A DNA stretch of 64,000 nt from Marthasterias glacialis. Taxonomy: Eukaryota > Echinodermata > Asteroidea > Forcipulatida > Asteriidae. A program made the position numbers and the translations under genes. The stretch lies in NCBI GenBank assembly GCA_911728455.2, contig CAJVRT020000003.1, positions 1-64,000 of the forward strand, in the 5' to 3' direction. The notes below the pieces were generated by a model. That model did not search any database and was not told where the DNA came from. It worked only from the letters and a program-made list of their open reading frames with translations. This document shows positions 32,958-43,691 of this stretch, in pieces (within the stretch, counting starts at the first letter, position 1; each line of letters begins with the position of its first letter).

Positions 32958-34637
32958 ATGGCATCAAATACAAGAGCATTATCTGAGATTATGCTGGATC
33001 ATCTAGAATGCCCAATTTGCAGTGAACGCTTCAAGCAACCCAAACTACTGCAGTGTTCTCATTCATTTTGTCTTGAATGCCTTCAACAACTCAGACAGAA
33101 AAGTCCAAGTACTACAAAACTTTCATGTCCAATATGTCGACAAGAAACTATGTTAAAAGAAAATGGCATTGACGGTCTGAAAACAAACTTTACAGTCCTT
33201 TCATTGATAGAAGCTATTGAAACACAGGAAACCCGACTGAAACAGCAGCAAGGAAAACAACTGATTGGTAAAGAGTGTGTTTCTAAATGTAGTAAGCATA
33301 AGGACAAGGATCTTAACATTTTTTGTAACAAATGCAATAAAGTGATATGCACAACCTGCATTGTTAGAGATCATCAGTCCCATTCTCTAATGGAAATTAA
33401 TGAGGCTTCAGACAAATGCAAACAACATGCCACAGAACTTGTAGCAAAATTAGTGCAGAGTATCAAAACCTTCAACAATGCTATTCAAGAAGTAGACATG
33501 TACCGCAATACATTAGACTCTATGTTTGCTGCCACTAAAGAGAAAATCACCAAGAAGGCTGATGAGGAGATTGCCAAGGAGGTTGCCAGGATCAGAGAGG
33601 AGCAGCACAAACTGATGCAACATGCAGAACAGATTTATAAAGACAGAGTCAAGACAATCGAAACTGTACGAGCTACAAACAGCAAAGAGATTAACAAAGC
33701 AGAGCACAAGCAGGATGAGCTGAATCAACTCATAGATCAAGGGATCAAGATTGTACATCACATAGAACAACTCTTACAAGACCTCAAAGAATACACAGAG
33801 ATGAAGCCGACAAAAGTGTCTGATGGGTTGACTTATATGGACTTTAAAGAAGGCCAGAAATCACTAGGGAAACTGGTGCTGAAAGATGAATGGAAAATGA
33901 AAGCAGAAATAAAGATGGGTATCTATCCCAAAGATGTTACTGCATACTCCAATAGTAAGATTGTTGTGACAAGTAGGGACACAGTAAGCTTGATTACAAT
34001 ATCAGCAGAGAGTAATCCTCAATCCACTGTCATCCCACAAACACTTCCAATCAAAGGTCTTACTAGACCATGCAGAGTGACTGTGAACAAGAATGATGAG
34101 CTCATTGTTCTAGATAATAAAGCAGTCAAGATCTTCAGCAGGAATGATCAGCTCCTCCATCAGTTCAATCTAGGCAGTAAACCATCATGTATTGCAGTGG
34201 ATGACAACAATCTGATAGCAGTGGGTCATGATAACAAGGCAGAGATCTCTCTACACAAACCAGATGGGTCCCTCATCAGAACACTGCCTGCTCCAGGGAT
34301 TGTCGGATACTTGACTACCTACAAACAGAGACTCATCTACACCAACTGCAATCACGGGAAGTTAGTATCAATAGACTACAATGGTGATATGGTATTCTCA
34401 GTAGATATCAGTCAGTCTGGGAGGTCTGGTGGTGTGTGCTGTGACAAGGATGGAAGCATCTATGTTGCTGTATGTAAAGGACTATTTCCATCATCAGATG
34501 AGATCCATCATTACAGTTCTGTTGGCAAGAACATTGGATGTATCATCAAGAAAAGTGTTTGTCCACGTGGTATGACACTCACACCAGCTGGTGATCTAGT
34601 TTTGGCTGCATACAAATCAGTTCAAATCTATCACTAA
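32958..34637 (+). CDS. TRIM B: RING / B-box2 / coiled-coil / NHL-like propeller E3 ubiquitin ligase
   Basis: 559 residues in one exon, starting at the conserved MASNTRALSE methionine 31 nt after the acceptor (AG at 32,925-32,926). The frame stays open for 42 more codons upstream to an ATG at 32,832, but that stretch lies in the predicted intron and is not conserved in length, so I do not use it. RING ligands sit at the same positions as in TRIM A, with Arg61 after the last Cys. B-box2 ligands are complete: C111, H114, C123, C126, C131, C134, H139, H142. Coiled coil and six-or-so short beta blades follow. Of the three paralogues this is the one with all expected catalytic and zinc residues. 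Substrate unknown; by family it should transfer ubiquitin in the cytosol. Confidence 0.95.
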   Translation: MASNTRALSEIMLDHLECPICSERFKQPKLLQCSHSFCLECLQQLRQKSPSTTKLSCPICRQETMLKENGIDGLKTNFTVLSLIEAIETQETRLKQQQGKQLIGKECVSKCSKHKDKDLNIFCNKCNKVICTTCIVRDHQSHSLMEINEASDKCKQHATELVAKLVQSIKTFNNAIQEVDMYRNTLDSMFAATKEKITKKADEEIAKEVARIREEQHKLMQHAEQIYKDRVKTIETVRATNSKEINKAEHKQDELNQLIDQGIKIVHHIEQLLQDLKEYTEMKPTKVSDGLTYMDFKEGQKSLGKLVLKDEWKMKAEIKMGIYPKDVTAYSNSKIVVTSRDTVSLITISAESNPQSTVIPQTLPIKGLTRPCRVTVNKNDELIVLDNKAVKIFSRNDQLLHQFNLGSKPSCIAVDDNNLIAVGHDNKAEISLHKPDGSLIRTLPAPGIVGYLTTYKQRLIYTNCNHGKLVSIDYNGDMVFSVDISQSGRSGGVCCDKDGSIYVAVCKGLFPSSDEIHHYSSVGKNIGCIIKKSVCPRGMTLTPAGDLVLAAYKSVQIYH

Positions 34638-36427
34638 GAGGAAAAAGACAGCGATGAACATTATGCTAGACCACAAGAAGGTTCAACCTGAGCTAAACTT
34701 TGGGGTAACATGAAACTAATTTAGCTTCCTGAGAAACTGTTATCTTACAAAATATGATTTCACTCATATCAGCTTTGAAACTATAAAAGTGACAAAATAT
34801 TATGGTAAAAATCTTACATTTAACCATAAGTTTGGTATTATTTTCAGCAATTTTTCCACAGCAACCCGACTGGACCAATTTGTTATTAACAATATTGTTG
34901 TCAATATCAAAACATGACTAAAAAAAGTAAAGACAACAATCATTCTCATAAAATGCACTGCCACTCATGGCATAAAGTAGTCATTCCAAAAACTTGACTC
35001 AAAAGTCATATAGTTGGTACAGATTTTGACTTTGTGAATGTAAACATGGAAATTGTTATTTTTGATCATTGGGCATACATGTACATCAATCATGAAAAGA
35101 ACAAAAATTTATCAATGAGATTAGTTATAGTAGTTTTACACTCAGTAACTGAGGCAAGAAATGTGTCTCACCAGAACCAATAATTGTTTAAGTAATCAAC
35201 TGATACTAATGAATGTTTAAATAACACAATTCAATTGACAAAGTGGTTTGTAATACATGTATTTGCTATAAAAATGTCTTTTAGTGACAAGGCAAGGGCC
35301 TTTATTGCACTCTTTTATTCCAATTCATAAATGCCCTTTTATTGTTCAGAAATAAAATGTGGAAAAAATCAACAAACATTGCTTGCTTTGCAATGATTTC
35401 TTCCTGTATGTTACAGTTAGGAGCCCACTATGCACCATGGGTCTATTTCACACCTCTTCATTATTTATACGTTTTTTAGTGTTCAAATATCAAAGCAGGA
35501 AACCAGACTAAATTAACCGGTCTTAAACAGCTCCATCTGTGTCTTTATCAGCCGTTTAATACCAGGTAAACATGGTCATGTGACCACCTTTCAACCAACA
35601 GGAATGCCTCAACTGTCTTGGGTATGAATAATACACACAAAGAAAAACTTCATTCCAATGAGATTGTTTGTTATAAACACACAACAACACCAACTTGTGA
35701 AGATTACATCAAATTTGGTAGTCATGCTTATATTTTGTTTTAGTTTTTCAATGTACGTATTCATTGTGTATATTTTTGATCACTGCAAAATCTGCAATGA
35801 AATTTAAGCGGTCTTCAAATGTTGTTGAATCCAGGCCTGGAATTACACAGAGACCAAGGAGGTCATGGCCTCTGTTGCCCTGGTCTTGGCCTTGGTGCCC
35901 TTTCAAAAGTTTCCCAAAGACTTTAAGATTTTCCAATGGAAGTGCCCTTTGCACAATGAAAATGCCCTGACCATCTCAAAGGTGAAAGTCCAGGTCTGTC
36001 AATCTTGACTTTGACAGTATTTCAAATGGAAATATTTCCCTGGGGGATTGGTACTCAACATTTATTAGTAATTGAGTTTTCAGATTAACTCTAATCAGTT
36101 TACCTGAGGATTACCATTGTTGTACTTTATCTCTAATACATGTAAGAGACAACATCAGGATAACCTGTTTGTTTGAAATTGAGAAGTGAATCTTGTCAAA
36201 TTACTATAGTTACTTTTATTTAGTATGTTCATCTCTATCTATCAGTATTGTTTCCCAGGAAAACTTGTATACAACCTTCACAAACACAGCTATAATTCTA
36301 TAATACTTGAAAATGCTTGAAAATGTTTTGGTAAAAATATATGGCACAAAATAGAGCATCCTTAATACATTATTTGCTATTTTTGATTTTATTATTCAAT
36401 TGTACTATGATATAATTCAATGAAAGT
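34638..36427. other. 3' flank of TRIM B and block-wide repeat
   Basis: The near 3' flank aligns with block A. A candidate AATAAA lies at 35,351. 35,748-36,000 holds the block-wide segment with GCCCTGGTCTTGGCCTTGGTG. From about 36,190 this block departs from A and C for ~1.6 kb, an insertion or replacement that includes the tRNA-like sequence below. Confidence 0.5.
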
Positions 36428-36500
36428 TTACTGGAGCAGGATTTGAACCTGCGACCACCGGCTTAACATACCAACGCTCTACCAACTGAGCTATTCAGCC
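36428..36500 (-). tRNA. tRNA-Asn(GUU)-like sequence, probably a pseudogene or SINE head
   Basis: Read on the minus strand it is exactly 73 nt and threads the canonical cloverleaf. U8/A9, D stem GCTC/GAGC with an AGTTGGTA loop, anticodon loop ATGTTAA (T33, anticodon GTT, A37), T stem GCAGG/CCTGC with TTCGAAT, and discriminator A are all present. Weaknesses are the acceptor stem (two non-pairs and a wobble) and three G-U pairs in the anticodon stem. A and B boxes are intact, so transcription by Pol III is possible. No CCA is encoded, as normal for a eukaryotic tRNA gene. Confidence 0.5.
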
Positions 36501-38033
36501 CTATGTTGGTGGTCTCCTTATATAAGGAGACATAGGGTTGGACGGCTCAGTTGCTACTCAGAATCATCATTTACTACTCAATAGGCCTAATAGTATTCAG
36601 TGTGCACATAACATATTCAGTCTAGCTAGTTTGCTATGCAATATTGCTTGACGAAACTGTTTCCTATTAGTTTTTATGTTAAAGTGTAAAACAACGCTGT
36701 TAGTGTAAAACTATGCTCAGAAGAACTGTACATTGTGAATGTAAACATTTAGTTTGATATTTTGATCATTGGTTGTGTTAAAAATAATCAAACTAATTCA
36801 TCATCAATGGAATGATATGTAGATTCTAGATCAGTTTACCAGGCTGGAATTGTGGGGAATGAAAATATAATACTGTAAATAGTAAACTGATATGGATGAG
36901 TTTGAAGTCAATATTAAGTTCAACATTGATTTGTAGATAGTGAGGTTTGTGGAAACATTGCGACATCAAATCTCTATGAGTTGTGGTGGGTCTTGAAAGA
37001 GCCAGTGGTGTAACAACTGGATGCTTCCATCAGTATGCTCTGATCAACTTTAGCACAAGTCTAAAGCACTGAGTTGTCACACCACTGGTTCCACTACAAC
37101 TTGCTATGTGCCTACAGGAAGGGCATCAGGCTCTACGCCCTTCATCCAGGCACACAAAGTCCCTTTTTTCAGTAACAAAAGGGGGTAAGCAAGAAATTGG
37201 CTTCCGACTAAAAAAAATATGGAAATATTGTTAATTCTGTGACTAGAATTACCCCAAAGACATGTTTTTTCCATTTACATGCAGAACTTAATGACTCACG
37301 AGAAGCAGAAAACTGATCAAACTTTCACACTCAGTTTATGGGGGAACCTGCAAACTCATAGAGAGATTTAGTACACAAGGTTTTAGTGCAATCCCCACTG
37401 GATTGTAATCCCCACAATGACAAATTTAAAGTCTAATGATTTGTGTTTAATCAAATAAATGTAAATTCTATTAGTTAGGATATGACATTATGCAGAAACA
37501 TTAACAACTATCAAAATTATAAAAAAAAAAGGAATTGTACATGTTAGTTTGTATATTATTATGTTTACTTTTGAATAGATTTTGTTTTTCTAACTTAGCT
37601 TACATTTAAAATGATAAAACACATCATAGGCTTTTTGAAAAAAAACATTATTTTTATCAGCTTGTTTGCAAGAACAAAATCATCCAACAAATCTGTAAAA
37701 ACTTATTAGGTCATTATTATGATTGTCAAAGATGCTTAAGGTGAAAAGGAAGAAGAGAAACATTTTATTTGATTGCATGAGAAAATTTTTTCCTATCACA
37801 ATGGAGGGTCTTCAACAAATTCTGTTCAGTTTATTATCTTTGAGAAGTGCGTCTCATCAAGCATTTCTAGATGTCATCCTCTCAAACTTGCCAAAGATCA
37901 GAGCATTTCAAACAAATATTTGAACAGCAGAAACAAGCTTTCAGTTACATACAAAAATATCTGTAAATCTGTAACAAGAGATGTTAACATGCAATAAATA
38001 TTCACAGCAAATCAAGACTATTCTGATCCTTAC
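36501..38033. other. Block B-specific insertion and return to block homology
   Basis: Next to the tRNA-like sequence an inverted repeat (GGTCTCCT and AAGGAGAC around TATAT) is seen near 36,515. 36,960-37,200 is distinctive but unrecognised. Homology with block A resumes near 37,800. Confidence 0.45.
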
Positions 38034-38188
38034 CTCTCATTGTGAGCTTCCTGTTTCTTGTACATCTGCATCTCTCCCTGTAGTATCTTCAGAGCTTCAC
38101 TGGTAGAGTCCTCAACATCTGCCCTGGGAGTCTGAGACTGACTAGGATCTTGTGGGTCTTGGGTAATGATAATTAATCTGACCATCTT
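38034..38188 (-). pseudogene. Block B copy of the 155-nt exon, acceptor lost
   Basis: The frame is open and the donor GAGAG|GTAAGG intact. At the acceptor, the AG present in blocks A and C (TTCCCAG) reads TTCCCCG, so the normal 3' splice site is destroyed. The next AG, 5 nt into the exon, would shift the frame. The partner-gene copy in this block is therefore probably non-functional. Confidence 0.6.
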
Positions 38189-38752
38189 CGGGGAACACAC
38201 ACGAAATAAATGCAACCATTTGATTAAAGCAATTATGTATACATTTGTTCAAGAATTTAAAAATAAAAGGTTATTTGATTTTTAAAGGAGATTTTCACAT
38301 AACAACTGAAATCTTTTATTAAAAAATGTAAGCACTATGATAAGAATTTTATTTCTATACATTGGGCCCTTCAAACAATTGTTTTTGTCACAGCTCAGTG
38401 CTCAACTAATGCTTACAATTTGTAGAAATTGTATCAGAACAAACTTCATTTCGATCATTGCACACATTCTAAATCCTTTTCCAAGAGCTCTATGTGTAAT
38501 GCTCAGATATTTGTATCTTTCTACCAGGAACATCTTGAAGATTTAGCTCATGGTGATATCTTACATGTTGATCCATAGACAGAAATCATTGTTGCAGAGG
38601 TAGCTTACATTATACTGCTGGAATACAAGTCTTCCTGTATGAATAATGTAGACAGTCTATGCACACAGCCACTGATAGTTAACTGTACATGATGTCATGT
38701 GCATCACCCCTCCCCTTCTTCTCTTCCTGTAGGCAGAGTCAGTACATCTTAC

Positions 38753-38802
38753 CTTTGCAATGACCAACACAAAAGGAACTCTCACCATATAAAGTAATGT
38801 CT
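38753..38802 (-). CDS. Block B copy of the 50-nt exon
   Basis: Both splice sites are kept and the frame is open (TLLYMVRVPFVLVIAK; Lys to Met against block A). Confidence 0.4.
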
Positions 38803-39850
38803 CTGGCAGGAATCACTCAGCAATCTACCTTGTGAATAACAACGCTGTAAACTCCATCATCAAGAAATGTCAAGTTGCTGTCTGCTCACTATCTGCTGGT
38901 TCACAAGCTGCCTTTGGACTCACTGTAATGGACAAAAACAAAACAGAATTAGAAAAATTACTGGAAAATCTAACTTACAAAAACTTGAAAGCAAGCAGTT
39001 TTTCAAAACCTACATTTGTTGTGAATTGTTACACATAGTTTGATTTTTAGAGAATGGCTATGAACAATTATTACAAATGCATTGTCTTAAAGGTGTCTCT
39101 ACAACGAGGAAGCATCTACATAAGCAGTGATTTACCCAGAAAATACTTTTGGAAATAAGTTCTGCTTTTAGAAGGTGCTGTAGGTTGGTTCTTGGAGATG
39201 GGGGGGGGGGGTTTATGAAAAAAACAACAATATGTTATTAACACAGTAAATAACCACCCCCTTCCTAGGCCCTGATGCTGCTTTTTCTAACAACTTCCCC
39301 TTCCTGTAAATTTGTGTAGCCACATATAGTAACTTTTTTCACTGACTTAATCTGAATGTGAAGTTTGGAAAATTAACCATAAATTACTGAGGGTAGTGTG
39401 TGTTTATGGAGACATTACAGATAAACACATTTGATGTTTTGACAAAATTATCTCAATAATTGACGGTTTTAGGCAAGAAGCCATTGAACAAGGTCAACAG
39501 GGATTCCATTTTCCCTTGTAGCACAAAAAAGTCTTGTAAGTTAATAAGTACAAGATGAATTTGATATTAAAGCCTAATTAAAAGTAGGGTGCTACAAAAA
39601 AAGTACGGTCTTAAAAAGCATGGGGGTCTCCGAGAAGAAAAGTGTGATTTTCATACAGCAGCAATAACAGAGGACAAACTTATTTCACACATTATTTCAT
39701 GACAAAAAGCATTACAACACTAAATAAGTTGGCAACAAAACAGCCCTCTTTGATTTCAAATGGATATCTCAGGGAGTAATTTTGGCACAAGGTTGTTTTC
39801 TGCCAAAAATCATTGCATTGCAATCCAACCGCCTAAAATGCAGACTATAC
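38803..39850. other. Intronic part of block B
   Basis: Aligns with blocks A and C (poly-G tract at 39,200). A plus-strand open frame at 38,832-39,038 exists only in this block; A and C are frameshifted relative to it, so I do not call it. Confidence 0.45.
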
Positions 39851-39937
39851 CCATCAATCCATAAATCACCAACACCATGGTGTGAACAGCAACATCCATA
39901 TTGGAACTACAGTATCCAAATGGGGGACTTGTCCCAG
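39851..39937 (-). CDS. Block B copy of the 87-nt exon
   Basis: Same length, phase and residues as block A except the last part (YGLM). The donor is GATGG|GTATAG. Confidence 0.4.
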
Positions 39938-39986
39938 CTACTACCCAAGGCAACACACAAAAAAAGACCAATGGAAACAATGTACT

Positions 39987-40223
39987 TGTGACGGTTAAAA
40001 AACGTATATTTCCTTAATTATTTATTTATTCAATATTCACTCTGTTTGGGCGCCACCTGGCGGCAGTTCATTTTAAATTTAACCCTGTGGAATGATTCTG
40101 TTCCATGACGTCGGGAGAAATGCATTTCACTTATGCTCCGTTATTTATCCCGATAGATCACAAGAAATGACAGAGTGAAGACAAGTTATTTGTGCCGCAA
40201 TCGTTCATTTAAAACCGGTCACA
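39987..40223 (+). mobile_element. LTR (237 bp) of a tRNA-iMet-primed retroelement
   Basis: It begins TGTGACGGTT and ends AACCGGTCACA, so it has the TG..CA ends and short inverted termini typical of LTRs. TTT and then a primer-binding site (TGGTAGCAGAGC, complement of an initiator tRNA-Met 3' end) follow at 40,224-40,238. The insertion point falls at GTAC in a segment that is uninterrupted in block A near 22,373. A second copy is at 62,889-63,126. Confidence 0.88.
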
Positions 40224-40226
40224 TTT

Positions 40227-40290
40227 TGGTAGCAGAGCGAGGTTTTGATACTCGGACCTCTGGGTTATGGGCCCAGCATGCTTCCACTGC
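40227..40290 (+). other. 64-nt reverse complement of initiator tRNA-Met, including CCA
   Basis: Far beyond an 18-nt primer-binding site, the match to the complement of tRNA-iMet runs from TGG (the CCA end) through the T arm, the variable loop and the whole anticodon arm (CTGGGTTATGGGCCCAG) into the D arm (GCTTCCACTGC). Read as tRNA it shows initiator hallmarks: three G-C pairs beside the CAT anticodon, and A at positions 54 and 60 of the T loop. The tRNA match then ends at once in antisense gag. Confidence 0.88.
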
Positions 40291-41432
40291 TTCTATGAGT
40301 CTCAGTTCTGATTGCAGCTCATTGAATGGCATGTTACGAGGTCTCATTGGAGCGAGTCTCTGCGTTATCCTGTCATGTTTGACTCCTCTCATGAATTGCT
40401 GTGTTGCCATTCTGTTTCTGTCTGGCATAGGAATTGGTCTATTCATGCACTCTTCTGTCAATCGTAGGGTTGCCTCTAACTCTACGGCATATATGCTTGC
40501 TGATACGTTTTGGCCAAGGGGTCTCCCCCGGACAGCAGGTCGCCAAACTGTGCTTTGAGCTCAGCAAATGCATCTCTCGGGTTCTGGAGTTCCGTGGGTA
40601 GATTTAGTATGAGCTTTCTGGCTGCACCTCCCAGGTACCTGACAATTATTGAGAATCGGAGCTCTTTGGGTATTGCTGTGGTATCTATCAAGTACTTCGC
40701 ATCTCGTACCCAATCGTCGATAGAAGTTGTCTTTTCTTGGCCAGTGAAAGTTGGGATGTTTTTTACCTGGTGAGAAGGCATCAATTGAAGGTGTTGAGAT
40801 TGGTAAGACGAAGTGGCAGAGGTATGTCTTGGTTGGTTAGAAGAAGAGCTTATTGAATGGCTCCTTGGAGACTAGTTGGCTGTGTTGTTGTTCTTGGCAA
40901 GTTCGTGAAGGAAGTAGAACTTCGTCTCGGCATTGCTGCACCGGTGTTGACGGGGTTTCTATTCACTAACGGAGACTCACTGACATGCGATGGGTAGTTG
41001 GCTTGTCCTCTTGATGGCCGATTGACAGAGTGAGGTGTGTTTAGTACATCCGTGAAAGAAGAAGAACTTCGTCGTGGTGCTGACTCGGGTCTAGTAGTAA
41101 TGTGTGGAGTACTTCTTACAGGTTGTTGCTGAGGTTGTGGTTGTTGCTGTGGTTGCTGTAATGGGTTGTTGAAATTTTGGCTTACTCTCCTCTGCACCTG
41201 AATCAGCTCACTCAAAAATTCTTCTGGAAGTGATGTTGGGTGCCGGCGTGTTCTTTTCGATGAGAGTGAATGCAGTGGGGTGTTGTGGAGTTAAGTATGG
41301 AGGGTTGTCACCTCGAAATAATGTTGGTGATGGGTGTTCATCAGTAGAAATGCCTCTATAAGTTGCCATACTTAGGATAGGATTGGCCTGCAACTTTGAA
41401 AGAAAATCTACTTGAAATTGGTTAATAATCAA
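40291..41432 (-). pseudogene. Ty3/Gypsy-like gag, frameshifted
   Basis: Minus-strand coding sequence for a retrotransposon Gag. A Gln/Pro/Ser-rich N-terminal region (PQQQPQPQQQP, repeated SSSSF) lies at ~41,215-40,880. A capsid-like helical region follows with FTGQE, IDDWVRDAKYLI, FSIIVRYLGGAARKLILNLP, DAFAELKAQFGD, then MATQQFMRGVKHDRITQRL, the usual retrotransposon gag pattern. At least two frameshifts interrupt it (near 40,850 and near 40,510), and both are shared with the copy at the window end. No protease, RT or integrase follows: after ELRLIEAVEAC the frame passes into the tRNA-like sequence and stops at the first bases of the LTR. Confidence 0.8.
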
Positions 41433-42661
41433 TGTAAAACACGCATATCTATTAATCTCAAAGATGTATGATCATTCAATCAATAGCATGAAAACTAAAT
41501 ACACTCCTGTAGTGAATAACTACAAATTAAGGAAGGTTGTTGAAAAAAATTGTATCTTCTTCACTCAGTCTATTAATGCAAGACAGATGAGGGACTACAG
41601 GGTTAATTTGAGATCGTACACTATGATAGCTTTAAGACTAGCGCTAATATAAAATGATATTTATAATTGTTTTGAATCAAAAATAAACTTGGTAATTAAA
41701 GCGCACTCTAAAATTAGTTGACTACAATAAGATGATAATACCAGCCAAAATGAGTAGTAATATGCAAAAACACCAATAAAGAATAACTTTGATGCTTTTT
41801 CACACATAGATTTTTTTAATTTTTTTTTTTAATCTTTTGGACTTACAAGCTCATACTTCTCAGACCCATAAGCTCATACTTCTTAGAAAAGCGAACTCTA
41901 TATATGAGCTGTAAGTTGTGAACGGAACAGCCACCTTGTAATATAATGGTCAGTGAAAATCTAAATAATAATAGATAGTTTGTTTGGTAAACGAATTCTT
42001 TCAGTTGCTAAAGTCAACAGGGATTATCAGAAAATGCAATTTCAAAGAGTCGTATTTAATTTGGAATTCGGAACACACCTGGATTTTACTTTTCTTTGGG
42101 ATGTAATGTGCAGTGATCTGCATCTATCTAGCAACCTGTGAAGCTACCATTCTGAGTTCCTCTATGTTGCCAACGATTGTTCGAAGAATCAGTCCATGGA
42201 GAGGTATTTCAATGTTGTTATAGATACGGCGGTGACAATGACTTAAGTCTCTTGAGTGCCGTGATGATCGAGGCTGCAGAGTTCCTGGAAATGGTCGTTT
42301 TGATCGTGGCTAGGCTACTGGTCAGAGGGGTCTGGATCTCAGCGATGTACCCATAAAACGAAAGACGTGAAGCTCGGACCCCAAACGATCTGGCACACGA
42401 TGATCCTGGGCTCTTTACATCTTGTGGAATCTGCTGTAATTTGTAGCGTCTGGATTTGGTAGTTTATTAGTTGATGGAATTTATAGCTGACAATATGGCT
42501 GACAAAATGATGAACTGATGGGAGTAGCAGTGGGTAGTAAAGCTGTGACATCATGGAAAGTAAGTTCTTTGAAGTCATTAACTGATTGAGCAGCAATTAC
42601 TTTAGCGATTATATTGCAGTGAAGATTTATTTATTTTCCCCAAGCTGGATCTTCCAGCAAA
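41433..42661. other. Probable leader region of the gag-bearing element
   Basis: 1.2 kb between the gag start and the LTR remnant, without a convincing ORF. If the minus-strand element is read 5' to 3', this would be its untranslated leader. Confidence 0.4.
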
Positions 42662-42775
42662 TGTGACCGGTTTTAAATGAATGATTGCGGCACAAATAAC
42701 TTGTCTTCACTCTGTCATTTATTGTGATCTGTCGAGATAAATAACAGAGCATAAAACAGATGTAATTTCGGACCA
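42662..42775 (-). mobile_element. Truncated LTR remnant in opposite orientation
   Basis: Read on the minus strand it ends GCCGCAATCATTCATTTAAA then ACCGGTCACA, and it matches the last ~90-110 bp of the LTR at 39,987-40,223. The match fades beyond ~42,775, so the 5' part (U3) is missing or diverged. The base run after its CA end is TTTGCTGGAAGATCCAGC, not the iMet primer site. The two LTRs therefore face each other with gag between. Confidence 0.7.
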
Positions 42776-43691
42776 CCAGAGCAAAGGTCGCCCGATCATT
42801 CAACTGCAGAGCGTGCCCAGACCACACACATGCCGTGTAACACTTCAATTCACCCAGACAAGGACAGAGAAAGGTTGTGCATTTACTTGTATTTTGTGGC
42901 CATTGAGAGGCGGTTTTTGTGTAATCCTCGATTATAGACCTTTGTCCTTTTGTTCCAAGAAGGGGATTACGAGGCATCGACAAGCTTCCACCATTGTTCA
43001 TTCACTGTCATTGCGTGAATTGACAATTTCTTGGAAAAGCAACAAGACGGACAGTCCAACAAATAGAATATTTCTTCTCTTGGCATGGTCAAGTCAGGGT
43101 TTATTTGTGCCAGCAGAAACTTCAGAGAAAAAATATTCAGGGAATCCAACCAGGGGGACGGGACAACAAAAAAGAATCCCCACGGCAACTTGGTTAACTA
43201 TGTGTTTTGAAGTTAAACACCTGGTTTTACAGTGTATGCAAAATTAATGTGATTGAGTGTTATTTTATGTCTTTATTTTTTATTAATGCCTATTTATTTA
43301 TTTTTTTAAATGTTCTTGGATATTTTCTGTTTTATTCATTTTAATATAATAGAAGCTTCTGTCAATTTTGGTTACGTGAATGACTTTGTATGACTTAACA
43401 CCAGAAAATTAATTATTTCAAGTGCATCTTTACAGATTTTAGAATTTTTCTTAAAAAAGAAAAATCTGACTGTGTCATAACACTGTCAGATGGTGTTTTT
43501 TTTTTGGGGGGGGCTGATAAAACAAAAAGAACATGAGCATTATAATATTTATTTCAGTTTTTATGGCACTGTTCTTGCTGATGAAATTTTGATTTTCACA
43601 AATTGAAATGTTTTTCAATTTGTCGAAATCAACATGTCACCAGCAAGAACAATAACATCGAGATGAAAGTAAAGCTGATAATTTACGAGGG
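42776..43691. other. Spacer, nothing recognised
   Basis: An open frame of 144 codons at 42,813-43,247 (plus) begins opposite the LTR remnant and has no family signature. The rest is AT-rich. Confidence 0.4.

Noticed and set aside
35748-35970. Overlapping frames on both strands around GCCCTGGTCTTGGCCTTGGTG
   Set aside because: Neither strand keeps its frame in blocks A and C. It is treated as a block-wide repeat.
40175-40558. 127-codon plus-strand frame (and its copy at 63,036-63,461)
   Set aside because: It lies antisense to gag, whose minus-strand reading has recognisable capsid-like motifs; the plus frame also starts inside the LTR.
42813-43247. 144-codon plus-strand open frame
   Set aside because: It begins next to the LTR remnant, shows no domain, and has no copy elsewhere in the window to test conservation.
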